The notes below the pieces were generated by a model. The model had not been told where the DNA came from and made no database searches. It was given only the letters and a program-made list of their open reading frames with translations. Below are positions 1 through 8,179 of a DNA stretch of 42,619 bases, in pieces (position 1 is the first letter of the stretch; every line of letters begins with the position of its first letter). Source of the stretch: Aliagarivorans taiwanensis DSM 22990 (GTDB lineage Bacteria; Pseudomonadota; Gammaproteobacteria; Enterobacterales; Celerinatantimonadaceae); the NCBI RefSeq assembly GCF_000429505.1, contig NZ_AUBZ01000038.1, positions 1 to 42,619 on the forward strand, given 5' to 3'. The position numbers were made by a program, and so were the translations under genes.

Positions 1-32
1 ACTTATCCGAATTGCTTAAAGACACCGTTTTT

Positions 33-151
33 TGCCTGGTGGCAATAGCGTTGTGGAACCACCTGACTCCATGCCGAACTCAGAAGTGAAACGCAACTGC
101 GCCGATGATAGTGTGGGGCTTCCCCATGTGAAAGTAGGTCACTGCCAGGCA
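33..151 (+). rRNA. rrf: 5S ribosomal RNA
   Basis: This is a 119-nt 5S rRNA, a structural component of the large ribosomal subunit. The ends TGCCTGG (33) and CCAGGCA (145-151) pair as helix I. The internal stretch CCATGCCGAACTCAGAAGTG is the near-invariant gammaproteobacterial 5S core, and CCCCATGTGAAAGTAGGTC is the 3' arm. No 16S or 23S sequence is inside the window, so this should be the tail of an rRNA operon transcribed rightward; positions 1-32 would be the 23S-5S spacer. A Rho-independent terminator follows 10 nt downstream. Confidence 0.97.
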
Positions 152-160
152 CCCAATAAG

Positions 161-190
161 AAGGCCCTGCTCTAACGAGCGGGGCCTTTT
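161..190 (+). terminator. rRNA operon terminator
   Basis: AAGGCCC (161-167) pairs with GGGCCTT (182-188). Inside it, GCTC (169-172) pairs with GAGC (177-180) around a TAAC loop, and a run of T follows. It is placed right after 5S, where it would end the rRNA transcript. Confidence 0.9.
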
Positions 191-224
191 TGCATTCCTC
201 GCACACTAAACTGACCGGCTTTGG

Positions 225-310
225 CATGGGGAAGCAGGTAGAAAGCGCGCCTTTGGCGCAACAAACCCCATGTGTAAGTAGGTGAGGCGCAGCGCGCCGA
301 ACGCCAGGCT
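225..310 (+). repeat. 5S rRNA-like remnant with inverted repeat
   Basis: CATGGGG (225-231) and CCCCATG (266-272) form an inverted repeat enclosing a tight hairpin GCGCC-ttt-GGCGC (247-259). From 266, CCCCATGTGTAAGTAGGT matches the 5S 3' arm at 122-139 at all but one position. After an unrelated stretch of about 18 nt, CGCCAGGC (302-309) resembles the 5S 3' end. I read this as a decayed duplicate of a 5S 3' end. It lacks the 5S core, so it is not a working gene. Confidence 0.5.
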
Positions 311-416
311 TCGATGCCGCCTCTGGTGTTGGCTCCTACTCACCACGCGCACTGATTTATCCTTAAACACAATTCTTAGTGACTGACCTCCTCACCAGCC
401 CACTGGGTGGGGGTGA

Positions 417-454
417 ACATGACGTTTTTGGCAAACCAGCGGTTTGTGTCATGT
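417..454. repeat. nested inverted repeat
   Basis: ACATGAC (417-423) pairs with GTCATGT (448-454), and inside it CAAACC (432-437) pairs with GGTTTG (441-446) around an AGC loop. A one-sided 7-nt bulge separates the two stems. No T-tract follows, so it is not a standard terminator. Its function is unknown. Confidence 0.55.
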
Positions 455-655
455 GAACGCGGAGAGTTTACTCGTAGCTGATTGTCCAGCGAGCAGCACA
501 GCTGCCCGCGCTCCGCAGGCTCGAAGCGTTGCTTCTCGAAACCCCTGCTCCACCCCCATGTGAAAGGCTTCGCGGCGACTAAAAATACTGATTCTTGAAG
601 CGACAGTTACTAAATCCGTAAAACAGCTAAGAGCAGAACCCCCTAAGACTTCGTC

Positions 656-1111
656 TCAGTAAGCTTTCAATTTACAGCGAAACTCCAGCGCTACCAAATC
701 ACGCTTACTACGTCTGTATGCATTAAATCTGGATAGTACCGGGTTGGGGAGTTCATCTCGGATCTCACACCCAAGCTCAATGTACAGCGCTGCGAGCTGA
801 GGGTGACAAAAGCAGTAACAAGCTCCTTCCTCAACATGTTGTAGCACGTGAGATATCAGCAGACTTGCAACTCCTTGTTGACGGAATGCTGGCGCTACCA
901 CTACCCCACTCAATAGCCAGTATTTGCCATCGATAGCTCTAAGCTTAGCGGCGGCGATGATGGCTCTATGATCGTTACGTGCAATGAACACGCGCTCATC
1001 GCGTCTAGGGACGGCGGATTTGTAGAATTGTTGGTAGAGCGGCTTTACCAAGGCGAGCTGCTCACGGCTGAGCTCTTCAAGGGCTGCACTCGGTGTTGGT
1101 AGTCGCGACAT
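656..1111 (-). CDS. GNAT family N-acetyltransferase
   Basis: This 151-residue protein is a likely acetyl-CoA-dependent N-acetyltransferase of unknown substrate. The GNAT core is visible: a beta-strand ending in VVVAP (70-74) leads into the acetyl-CoA pyrophosphate-binding motif RQQGVA (77-82, consensus Q/RxxGxG/A). The C-terminal part, with PQLAALY-x3-GCE (about 104-116), matches the usual GNAT ending in which a Tyr near the CoA thiol precedes an LG-[FC]-E strand. The ATG (CAT at 1109-1111) fits the usual family length of about 150. The gene stands alone between the rRNA tail and a PilZ gene on the opposite strand. The upstream 201 bases (1112-1312) would hold both divergent promoters, but I see no clear boxes there. 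Confidence 0.82.
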   Translation of the reverse strand: MSRLPTPSAALEELSREQLALVKPLYQQFYKSAVPRRDERVFIARNDHRAIIAAAKLRAIDGKYWLLSGVVVAPAFRQQGVASLLISHVLQHVEEGACYCFCHPQLAALYIELGCEIRDELPNPVLSRFNAYRRSKRDLVALEFRCKLKAY

Positions 1112-1312
1112 CAGTAACAGAAGAATTATCTAGGTCTTACAATTTTATAGCGGAGGGTTAGCAAAGGAAATGGAGTGCGATCTTTTGCTTGAACTGCTCA
1201 CTAAGGGGAACCAGAGTTGGCTTTGCTGATAATGATGTTATTTTCATCTTCAACAGATACCAGTTGCAATACATCACCTGCTTAGATTAAATAATCAAAA
1301 AAATATCTAAGA

Positions 1313-2068
1313 ATGGAAATCGTGTCCTCTCAATATCAGAAACGACAACAGCTTTTAAAAGAGCGTACCGAAACAAAAACTGGGTTAGCGGCTATCGAAC
1401 ATCTACACCATGGTATGGAAGTCACCATTGAGCTAGTCACTGCGATTGGCCAGCGGATGAAAACCACCACCGTGTTTATTGGCTCCAACGATCAACTCAA
1501 TCAACTTTATTTCTCACTTCCTGAGGTGACCAAGAAAGACCTCGAAGAGTTCTTCTTACAGCAAGTCTGGGTGGTTGTTACCGCGACCTGCGGCCAAGGT
1601 GAAGGGATGATGGTGCGCTTCAAGAGCCGTATCAGCCATGTGCTTACCCAGCCTCTGGGTCTGTTTGTTTTGCCAATGCCACAGCAAGCACAGGTCTGCA
1701 GTTTACGCGATGAAGTGCGTTATAACTTTGAAGCCTTGGGTTACATAAAAGTGGCGGATCGCCAGGTGGAGGTGAGGGTTCAGGATCTCTCGGCTAACGG
1801 CTGTCGTATTAGCTATGGCGGTATTGCACCGGTACTAGCGATAGATGAGAACATCTCGCTGATGGTGAGCCACGCCTATACCCAGGTTCAGTACAAGCTA
1901 AGCGGTCTTATTAAGAACCAGCAGCGAGTACGTGGCCAACAACAATATGGCATTCAGCTGGACAGTGAAGGCGCGGCGCAAGCGAAACAACTGTTAGCCC
2001 AGTTGACCTTTAAAGGCACCAAGCTGAGCTTTATTCGCCGCGCTCAATCAGAAGCCGAGTCCGGCTAG
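1313..2068 (+). CDS. PilZ-domain protein with YcgR-like N-terminal region
   Basis: This 251-residue, presumably cytoplasmic protein is a candidate cyclic-di-GMP effector. The C-terminal PilZ domain (about 130-235) shows both halves of the binding signature: RDEVR (132-136, RxxxR) and DLSANG (158-163, D/NxSxxG). The preceding 125 residues are mostly beta and resemble the PilZN/YcgR-N module (GMEVTIEL ... RFKSRISHV). There is no signal peptide or membrane segment. By family knowledge such proteins couple c-di-GMP to flagellar or surface functions; the specific target here is unknown. The ATG lacks a strong Shine-Dalgarno sequence. Its stop lies 2 nt from the end of the convergent permease gene, with a small AGCCG/CGGCT hairpin across the stop. 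Confidence 0.82.
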   Translation: MEIVSSQYQKRQQLLKERTETKTGLAAIEHLHHGMEVTIELVTAIGQRMKTTTVFIGSNDQLNQLYFSLPEVTKKDLEEFFLQQVWVVVTATCGQGEGMMVRFKSRISHVLTQPLGLFVLPMPQQAQVCSLRDEVRYNFEALGYIKVADRQVEVRVQDLSANGCRISYGGIAPVLAIDENISLMVSHAYTQVQYKLSGLIKNQQRVRGQQQYGIQLDSEGAAQAKQLLAQLTFKGTKLSFIRRAQSEAESG

Positions 2069-2070
2069 CT

Positions 2071-3057
2071 CTAAAGCCCGAGTACATTTAAAGAGGCCAA
2101 CACATACAGGCCGATGCTGGTTGTTATCGCACTAGCCAAGGTGGTCATCGCGACAATCTCACCAGCCATCGCCCCTTGGTCGGTCATTTGATCGGCCATT
2201 ACATAGCTGGCTGCCGCGCTAGGTGAAGCCATCATCATGAACAATATCCCGATGTCTTGGCCTTCAAAATGCATCAGCAGGCCGATAATGACAGCGGAGG
2301 CCGGCAGAAGCACCAATTTGTAGGCGCTGGCCCAGGCGACTGGGACTAGATTGCTTTGGAAGCTACGCCATTGCAGGCCCGCACCAATACAGATTAGCGC
2401 TAGGGGTAGCGTGATATCACTTAGGTAGCTAAGGGTGGTGTGCATCACCTCTGGGACGGGTAGAGACAGCATCGACCAAATGCTGCCAGCAAAGATGGCT
2501 TTCACCAGTGGATTCTTAGCAAGGCTAACAACGAGCCCTCGACCTTGCCCCCCGCCGAGCACTACAATCGCGGCGACATTATACAGCAGGGTAAGCACGG
2601 CAAAGAACACTCCAACTTTTGGCAGCACGCTTTCGCCGTAGGCGTTAACCACCATCGCCACACCAATAATCCCAAGGTTTCCACGAAAAGCGCCTTGTAC
2701 AAATACGCGCAGGCGGCCTTTACGCAACCAACGTCTCCCTACAAAGCTCAGCAGCGCGATAGAGCCCAAGGTTAGCGCAATACCAAAACCGATCAGCTGA
2801 CGGTCAAAACTCTCGCTCAAGTGAGTGGATGCAGTGCTAAGAAACAGCATCGACGGCAAGCAGATGCGAAACACCAGATCATTACCCGACTTGATAAAGC
2901 TTTGATCGAGTCTGCCCAATTGCCGTAGCGCGATACCCAAAGACAGCATAAGAACAATAGGAGCGGTGATCGAAAGTGCGAATAACAGGTTTTGCACGGC
3001 GGTAGTAAGCAGGTAAGTGATAGAGGAATAGTACTGTTTTTTTGTGAGCTTACGCAA
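2071..3057 (-). CDS. AEC-family (auxin efflux carrier-like) permease
   Basis: This predicted inner-membrane transporter of up to 328 residues is rich in hydrophobic helices (roughly ten). It has the AEC pattern: a first helix ITAPIVLMLSLGIALRQLG, a conserved LVFRICLPSMLF segment, a Gly-rich centre, and a C-terminal MMMASPSAAASYVMADQM stretch typical of the family. Substrates of bacterial members are organic acids or unknown; none can be assigned here. The start is uncertain. The longest frame begins with TTG at 3057, but a GTG at 2997 or the ATG at 2948 would place the first helix nearer the N-terminus, as is usual, and none has a clear ribosome-binding site. The 140-bp gap to the divergent phoH gene would hold both promoters. 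Confidence 0.8.
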   Translation of the reverse strand: MRKLTKKQYYSSITYLLTTAVQNLLFALSITAPIVLMLSLGIALRQLGRLDQSFIKSGNDLVFRICLPSMLFLSTASTHLSESFDRQLIGFGIALTLGSIALLSFVGRRWLRKGRLRVFVQGAFRGNLGIIGVAMVVNAYGESVLPKVGVFFAVLTLLYNVAAIVVLGGGQGRGLVVSLAKNPLVKAIFAGSIWSMLSLPVPEVMHTTLSYLSDITLPLALICIGAGLQWRSFQSNLVPVAWASAYKLVLLPASAVIIGLLMHFEGQDIGILFMMMASPSAAASYVMADQMTDQGAMAGEIVAMTTLASAITTSIGLYVLASLNVLGL

Positions 3058-3228
3058 AGTTTCGCGGTTGTTTGCGAAGGAATAACCCAGTAAACGCTCA
3101 TCGGGTAAAAAAGCAGCGCTTAGCTGTGGCTGTGAGCTGGCACCATTGTAAAGCCCTTGGTGATGAATTAGCCTGAAGTTGAAGGTTTACAAAAATGCTT
3201 GCACGGATTCCCGCTTTGGAGGGCCAAT

Positions 3229-4614
3229 ATGGAAGAAAAATCTGCCAGTAAACTGTTCATCCTCGATACCAACGTTCTGCTGCACGAACCCCTCGCCATC
3301 TACTCATTTCAAGAACACGACGTTGTTATCCCCATGACAGTGTTGGAAGAACTTGATCGGATCAAGGATCGGCAAAAGGATGTCAGTCGAGATGCACGCA
3401 TCGCCATCAGGGCCCTCGAAGATGTATTTGCCACCGCATCACCGGAAGAGATTGTCAGTGGGGTTGAGCTGAAGAACGAAGCCGATAATCAGGCCAGCGG
3501 TAAGGTCTCGATCTTTCAAGACCATTCGCTCGACAAAAATGTTCAAAGTTTTACCGATGATGAGCCAGATAACCGCATCATCAATGCCGCGTTGTTCTTG
3601 CAAGATAGCAAGCAGCCCCGTGAAGTGGTGCTGGTTACCAAAGACATCAATATGCGCCTTAAAGCCAAAGGTGCCGGTTTAAACAAGGTTGAAGATTACC
3701 GAACCGATCAGTTGATTGACGATATCCGACTGCTAGCCAAAGGTTTTAACGAACTAGAAGGCAGCTTCTGGGGGCGAGTCAAAGACTGTGACAGTACCAC
3801 CTCTGGGCGCGATACCTATCATAGCGTTGACGCCGACATCATTGGGCCAAGCTATGTAAATCAATACGTTATCGATGATACCGAAAGCTTTGCAGCGCGG
3901 GTGTCTAAGATTGAGAAAGATAAGGTTGAGTTACTCGATTTAGGCTACGAGCGACTGATGGCCAAGCATGCTTGGGGTGTGCACCCGAAGAACATCTATC
4001 AGGGAATGGCCTTTGATGCCTTGCTCGATCCCAACATCGATTTGGTGATCCTAACAGGCCCAGCAGGCTCCGGTAAAACCTTGCTGGCGATGGCCTGTGC
4101 GCTGGAACTAGTGGTTGAGAAGGGGATCTACGATAAAATCTTGGTAACGCGTAACACGCCAGATATTGCAGAGTCCATCGGCTTCCTACCCGGCACTGAA
4201 GAAGAGAAAATGGCGCCATGGTTGGCGGCGATCACCGACACCTTAGAGGTGCTGCACAAACACGACGAGTCGATGGCTGGCTCAATGAACTACATTATGG
4301 ACAAAGCCAACATACAGTTTAAGTCGGTCAACTTTATGCGTGGACGCAGCATCCAGAACGCCTTTGTTTTTCTGGACGAGTGTCAAAATTTGACGGCTTC
4401 CCAGCTGAAAACAATCATTACCAGATGTGGTGAGGGAACCAAGCTGGTATGTTGTGGAAACTTGGCCCAGATCGACAGCAACTACCTGACCGCTGTGACC
4501 TCCGGGCTGACCTATATCGTTGAGCGATTCAAGGATTTTGAGGGTAGTGCGAACATCTACCTCAATGGTGTGGTTCGAAGCCGTTTGGCTTCGTTTGCTG
4601 AAGAACGACTATAG
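3229..4614 (+). CDS. PIN-PhoH family ATPase/ribonuclease (PhoH2-type)
   Basis: This 461-residue cytoplasmic protein fuses a PIN nuclease domain to a PhoH ATPase. The PIN part (about 8-160) has acidic residues in FILDTN (D13), VLEELD (E40-D43) and VLVTKD. The PhoH part (about 245-461) has Walker A GPAGSGKT (277-284) and Walker B VFLDE (380-384). Known PhoH2 proteins act as RNA-unwinding ribonucleases; substrates are unclear and inferred only from the family. I chose ATG 3229 because GGAGGG (3218-3223) sits 5 nt before it. A TTG at 3199 would add 10 residues without a good ribosome-binding site. A small PilZ gene follows 20 nt downstream and may be cotranscribed. Confidence 0.9.
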   Translation: MEEKSASKLFILDTNVLLHEPLAIYSFQEHDVVIPMTVLEELDRIKDRQKDVSRDARIAIRALEDVFATASPEEIVSGVELKNEADNQASGKVSIFQDHSLDKNVQSFTDDEPDNRIINAALFLQDSKQPREVVLVTKDINMRLKAKGAGLNKVEDYRTDQLIDDIRLLAKGFNELEGSFWGRVKDCDSTTSGRDTYHSVDADIIGPSYVNQYVIDDTESFAARVSKIEKDKVELLDLGYERLMAKHAWGVHPKNIYQGMAFDALLDPNIDLVILTGPAGSGKTLLAMACALELVVEKGIYDKILVTRNTPDIAESIGFLPGTEEEKMAPWLAAITDTLEVLHKHDESMAGSMNYIMDKANIQFKSVNFMRGRSIQNAFVFLDECQNLTASQLKTIITRCGEGTKLVCCGNLAQIDSNYLTAVTSGLTYIVERFKDFEGSANIYLNGVVRSRLASFAEERL

Positions 4615-4634
4615 AAGGTAAATAGAAGGGCGAT

Positions 4635-4904
4635 ATGATTCGAGACATTGACAAGCGTACCTTCCAGCGGATGATGATCGATGCTGAGGTGCAAGTAACG
4701 AAGGGCAGCGAGCAGGCCTATGGCCTGTGTCGTGACTTAAGTGCGACGGGAATGGCGATTGCCTTGTCGACGCTCAAACTCGCCGAAGGCGATAAGGTTT
4801 CAGTGGCTTTGCGTGGTGAAGGCGTTCCTCCGCTGCGCGCCGATGCTACTGTGGTCCGAGTCGATGGCAATGAGTACGCTTTATCTTTTGAATCGGTGAG
4901 CTAA
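4635..4904 (+). CDS. single-domain PilZ protein
   Basis: This 89-residue protein is a PilZ domain alone. RTFQR (8-12) matches RxxxR and DLSATG (34-39) matches DxSxxG, so c-di-GMP binding is likely. The remainder is alternating beta strands ending in YALSFE, as in other PilZ barrels. A purine-rich AGAAGGGCG precedes the ATG. The gene lies 20 nt after the PIN-PhoH gene on the same strand. Its last four bases overlap the 3' end of the convergent transglutaminase-like gene (TAA 4902-4904 against TAG at 4901-4903 on the other strand). Its binding partner is unknown. Confidence 0.85.
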   Translation: MIRDIDKRTFQRMMIDAEVQVTKGSEQAYGLCRDLSATGMAIALSTLKLAEGDKVSVALRGEGVPPLRADATVVRVDGNEYALSFESVS

Positions 4905-5872
4905 GGTTCGTCCTGCCTGATTACCGGCCAGTCCAGCAATACGGTTGTGTACTGGCCGGAACCTATCTTCTGCCTCGTGCCGCTTCCCACTCTGCCTATT
5001 GGAAGTTGGGCGGGCCCGGTTGGCTCGATGAGCACCATCGGCCTGCCGGACACATCGATAGTTTCATCGCCCGCCTTTGGGCCGATATCTACTGCTAGTA
5101 GCGCATGGTCGTTGAGATACACCATGGCCACCGCGATCCGTGGGTAAGCCTGGCGGATCACTGCTGCCAGCAGGGTGCTCTTGCTGTCACAATCCCCCTG
5201 ATTGTTGCGAATCACCTGAATCGGGGTCTGGTATCCCTTTCCGCGCTTACCGTCGGCCGATTGCAACTGGTTGTAGGGGATGGCTTGAACGAAGCTCAAC
5301 ATCAAAGCGATATGCTGGCGCATCTCTAGTGCGTTTTCTCCTTCCCCCAAGGTGGCATCCGCCAGCGCTTGGAGGTGGGGCGAACTGAGTTCGGCGAGCT
5401 GCTGATGAGATGGGGTGATTCCGCTAATGCCGCCATGCAGCTGTAGCCATTGATAATGATACTGCTGGAAATAGGCTTGGCGTATGCTCGCTTGCTGCAG
5501 GCGTAGTTCGGCGAGCAACGCTTGCTTTGCCTCTGCATCCATAGCTGGCCCGCGCAGACTATAGCTTACCGACACATCACTGAGAGTAAACTGAAGCAGC
5601 TGCTCGGGTGCTTGCTGTGCCAGCCAGGCGCGCAGCGCATCCATTAGATACTGCTGCCAATGCTCATGCCGGTAGGCCTGATAGCGGGTGAGCTCCCTTG
5701 GGTAGTCTCCCAAACTAAAGCTCAAGCTTTGCAGGCTGCGCTGTCCATCGCGCCATTGGTAGCTGTACTGCTGCCCCTTACGTTCAAAACGTAGCTGCTC
5801 AGCATGGGGTGTTGATAGCAGCGAGGCCGCTATCAACAGTAAGCCTGTTTTTAACCGAGAGGTGCTAGCCAT
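4901..5872 (-). CDS. exported transglutaminase-like protein
   Basis: This 323-residue protein has an N-terminal signal-like segment (KTGLLLIAASLLSTPHAEQ, cleavage probably after HA, about residue 24), suggesting a periplasmic location. The C-terminal part carries a transglutaminase/papain-like triad pattern: GDCDSKS (C228), NDHALLAV (H256) and IEPTGP (E283). Proteins of this fold may be peptidases or peptide-crosslinking enzymes; the substrate here is unknown. The ATG directly abuts the leuA stop (TAA then ATG), and GAGGG inside the leuA 3' end is its ribosome-binding site, so it is cotranscribed and probably translationally coupled with leuA. That pairing is not explained by any pathway I know. 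The middle (110-190) is Gln/Ala-rich and helical. Confidence 0.72.
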   Translation of the reverse strand: MASTSRLKTGLLLIAASLLSTPHAEQLRFERKGQQYSYQWRDGQRSLQSLSFSLGDYPRELTRYQAYRHEHWQQYLMDALRAWLAQQAPEQLLQFTLSDVSVSYSLRGPAMDAEAKQALLAELRLQQASIRQAYFQQYHYQWLQLHGGISGITPSHQQLAELSSPHLQALADATLGEGENALEMRQHIALMLSFVQAIPYNQLQSADGKRGKGYQTPIQVIRNNQGDCDSKSTLLAAVIRQAYPRIAVAMVYLNDHALLAVDIGPKAGDETIDVSGRPMVLIEPTGPAQLPIGRVGSGTRQKIGSGQYTTVLLDWPVIRQDEP

Positions 5873-7447
5873 TTAGCCCTCGTTTTGCTGTTTTTGCTTG
5901 GCGACTTGCTCTGCCCGGTAGATATGGTTGAGCACATGTACAAAAGCTAAGGCCGAGGCCTGCACGATGTCGGTGGCCAGACCCATGCCGTGGTAGCGGC
6001 GTCCTTGATAGTTGGCCACGATATTGGCCTTGCCCAGCGCATCTTTAATATCGGCTTTTTTCGCCGCGTTGCTGCCGCCACCTGCTGCCTCGATGGTGTA
6101 ATCATCGATCTTGATGTCGTAGCCGGTTAGTTTACGCAAGCAGCGGTATGCCGCATCGATAGGGCCGTTGCCGGTGCCAGCTTCCAGCATCACCTCCTCG
6201 CCCGCGCGCAGTTGTACGGTAGCGGTAGATACTACGTCTGAGCCGCTTTGCGCCGATAGATACTCGAGGGTGAAATGGTCGGGCTCGCTCTGCAGGTTGT
6301 TGAAGAACACCAGCGCCTCAAGGTCGTAATCAAATACCTGCCCTTTGCGATCCGCGAGCTTGAGAAACTCAGCGTACAGCTCATCGAGATCGTAGTCTTT
6401 GTCGTTATAGCCCAGCTCTTCCATGCGGTGCTTGATCACGTGGCGGCCCGAGCGAGAGGTCAGATTTAGCGTGTTTTTGTTAAGGCCAATACTCTCTGGC
6501 GTCATGATCTCGTAGGTGTTTTGGTTTTTCAGCATGCCATCTTGGTGGATCCCCGAGGAGTGGGAGAAGGCATTGCTACCGACAATCGCTTTGTTGGCTT
6601 GGATCGGCATGTTACACAGCTGACTGACCAACTGGCTGGTGCGAGAGATCTCTTTGGCGTTGATGTTGGTGCTGAGTTTGTTGAGATACTGGCTGCGGGT
6701 GTTGAGGATCATCGCCACCTCTTCCAGCGAACAGTTACCGGCGCGCTCGCCGATGCCGTTCACGGTACATTCGATCTGGCGCGCTCCTTGTTCAACCGCG
6801 GCAATCGAGTTGGCTACCGACAGTCCGAGGTCGTCGTGGCAGTGCACCGAGATCACTGCTTGGTCGATATTCGGTACTTGCTCAAACAAGGTACCGATGA
6901 TCCCACCAAACTCGCTCGGCACCGTATAGCCCACGGTATCGGGAATATTAATGGTACTTGCACCTGCGCGAATCGCCGCTTCTACCATGCGACAGAGGTT
7001 GTCGATGGGGGTGCGGCCGGCATCTTCACAGGAAAACTCTACGTCATCGGTGTAGTTGCGCGCGTGCTTAACTGCGCCGACCGCCATCTCCAGTACGTCG
7101 TCGAAGGAGCGGCGTAGCTTGCTCTCCACATGTACCGTGGAGGTGGAGATAAAGGTATGAATACGAAACGCTTCGGCTACTTTAAGCGCCTCTGCGGCCA
7201 CATCGATATCTTTCTTCAGGGCGCGCGACAGGGCACACACCCGCGAGTTTTTAATCTGCCGCGCAATGGCTTGCACCGACTCAAAGTCGCCTGGGGAGGA
7301 GATGGGAAAGCCCACTTCCATGATGTCGACACCGAGGCGCTCCAGCGCCAATGCGATTTGCAGTTTCTCTTTCACGGTTAGGCTGGCAGCCAGCGCTTGC
7401 TCACCATCGCGTAGGGTTGTGTCGAATATAAATACACGCTCAGACAT
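5873..7447 (-). CDS. leuA: 2-isopropylmalate synthase
   Basis: This enzyme condenses acetyl-CoA with 2-oxoisovalerate to 2-isopropylmalate, the first committed step of leucine synthesis. At 524 residues it is close to the 523 of E. coli Leu[11 protein letters not shown] (8-17) holds the catalytic Arg and metal-binding Asp. VHCHDDLG supplies metal-binding His residues. [11 protein letters not shown] is the conserved segment linking barrel and linker domains, and the C-terminal about 130 residues form the regulatory domain for leucine feedback. The ATG at 7447 is preceded by AAGGA; an upstream in-frame TTG (7498) would add 17 atypical residues. leuB, leuC and leuD do not follow. Instead a transglutaminase-like gene abuts it. 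Three hairpins lie in the leader. Confidence 0.96.
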   Translation of the reverse strand: MSERVFIFDTTLRDGEQALAASLTVKEKLQIALALERLGVDIMEVGFPISSPGDFESVQAIARQIKNSRVCALSRALKKDIDVAAEALKVAEAFRIHTFISTSTVHVESKLRRSFDDVLEMAVGAVKHARNYTDDVEFSCEDAGRTPIDNLCRMVEAAIRAGASTINIPDTVGYTVPSEFGGIIGTLFEQVPNIDQAVISVHCHDDLGLSVANSIAAVEQGARQIECTVNGIGERAGNCSLEEVAMILNTRSQYLNKLSTNINAKEISRTSQLVSQLCNMPIQANKAIVGSNAFSHSSGIHQDGMLKNQNTYEIMTPESIGLNKNTLNLTSRSGRHVIKHRMEELGYNDKDYDLDELYAEFLKLADRKGQVFDYDLEALVFFNNLQSEPDHFTLEYLSAQSGSDVVSTATVQLRAGEEVMLEAGTGNGPIDAAYRCLRKLTGYDIKIDDYTIEAAGGGSNAAKKADIKDALGKANIVANYQGRRYHGMGLATDIVQASALAFVHVLNHIYRAEQVAKQKQQNEG

Positions 7448-7461
7448 ATTAGATCCTTGTC

Positions 7462-7565
7462 CATTGAACCGCGCGGCTAGGTCGCGGGCAGCATTCAATG
7501 CTGAAATCGAAGTAGCTCATGCTACCTGCTTAGCGCCATTCAGCTCAAGTTCAGTCGATTGAACT
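7462..7565 (-). promoter_or_regulatory. leuA leader with three hairpins
   Basis: On the minus strand, upstream of leuA, I see three perfect short stems: AGTTCA/TGAACT (7548-7565), GTAGC/GCTAC (7512-7525), and CATTGAA/TTCAATG (7462-7468 with 7494-7500) enclosing CCGCG/CGCGG. The last ends 14 nt before the leuA ATG, close to its ribosome-binding site. No T-tract follows and no Leu-rich leader peptide was found, so classical attenuation is not shown. A translational or protein-mediated control is possible. Confidence 0.35.
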
Positions 7566-7673
7566 GTTTCGCAGAACGTCTACTTTGTCATCAATTTGTC
7601 GCACTACTGTCATCTGCGGGCAACGCCCTTAAGTGAAATTTAGTCTGAAGAACAAAGATAAAGGAACGTGTCT

Positions 7674-8162
7674 ATGTTGCAGTTGTTAACTCGCTGGGAC
7701 TATGCCATTTCAACACATTGCTTGAGCCACCGCTTTAACCATCAGGTGGCAAAGGTCGCGCGGGTGGTGTCGCACTCGGGCGATGGCTACCTGTACGTGG
7801 TGCTGGCCGTATTGATTGGCTTTACCGAGCAAGCCCAAGCGTTCCTGTCGTTAGCGCTTCCTGCCTATGCCATTGAGCTGGCCAGCTACGTGTTGCTCAA
7901 GCAGGTGTTTCGCCGTAACCGCCCACAATCGCTGCCGGTGTTTATCCGTCCCAGCGATAAGTTCAGCTTCCCCTCCGGCCACAGTGCAGGCGCCTTTGTG
8001 ATGGCGAGCTGCATTGCCCATGTCTTCCCGGCATGGAGCGCGTTGGCCTTTACTTGGGCGATCTTGATCGCCTGTTCTCGAGTGCTGCTCGGGGTCCACT
8101 TTATTAGCGATGTTGTGGCGGGCGCCAGCCTTGGCCTGATGGTCGTTTACTGTTTGCTTTAA
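7674..8162 (+). CDS. PAP2 superfamily membrane phosphatase
   Basis: This 162-residue integral membrane protein has the three PAP2 phosphatase motifs: K76-x6-RP84 (KQVFRRNRP), PSGH (100-103) and SR-x5-H-x3-D (S135, R136, H142, D146). The family dephosphorylates lipid phosphates such as phosphatidic acid, phosphatidylglycerophosphate or undecaprenyl pyrophosphate; which one applies here is open. Several hydrophobic helices surround the motifs. AAGGA (7661-7665) is 8 nt before the ATG at 7674. A GTG at 7668 is also in frame but too close to that site. A glycosyltransferase gene follows after 17 nt, so the pair may act on the same lipid-linked glycan or glycolipid. Confidence 0.88.
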   Translation: MLQLLTRWDYAISTHCLSHRFNHQVAKVARVVSHSGDGYLYVVLAVLIGFTEQAQAFLSLALPAYAIELASYVLLKQVFRRNRPQSLPVFIRPSDKFSFPSGHSAGAFVMASCIAHVFPAWSALAFTWAILIACSRVLLGVHFISDVVAGASLGLMVVYCLL

Positions 8163-8179
8163 TCAAGGAATACCAAGGA

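Larger units (their letters stand above)
191..655. other. non-coding stretch downstream of rRNA operon
   Basis: No credible gene is seen in these 465 bases. They hold a hairpin-rich, 5S-related segment (225-310), a nested inverted repeat (417-454), a small hairpin GAAGC-gtt-GCTTC near 514-526, and a second short 5S-identical 13-mer (554-566). Reading frames here are short and resemble no family I know. The GNAT gene on the minus strand ends at 656, so this stretch is also its 3' side. Confidence 0.6.

Noticed and set aside
3-227. 74-codon minus-strand frame over the 5S gene
   Set aside because: It lies across 5S rRNA and its terminator; a chance frame.
6521-7117. 198-codon plus-strand frame opposite leuA
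   Set aside because: It is antisense to conserved leuA codons and its translation has no family features.
7551-7613. 20-residue minus-strand frame before leuA as a leader peptide
   Set aside because: It has one Leu codon only, no ribosome-binding site and no attenuator T-tract.
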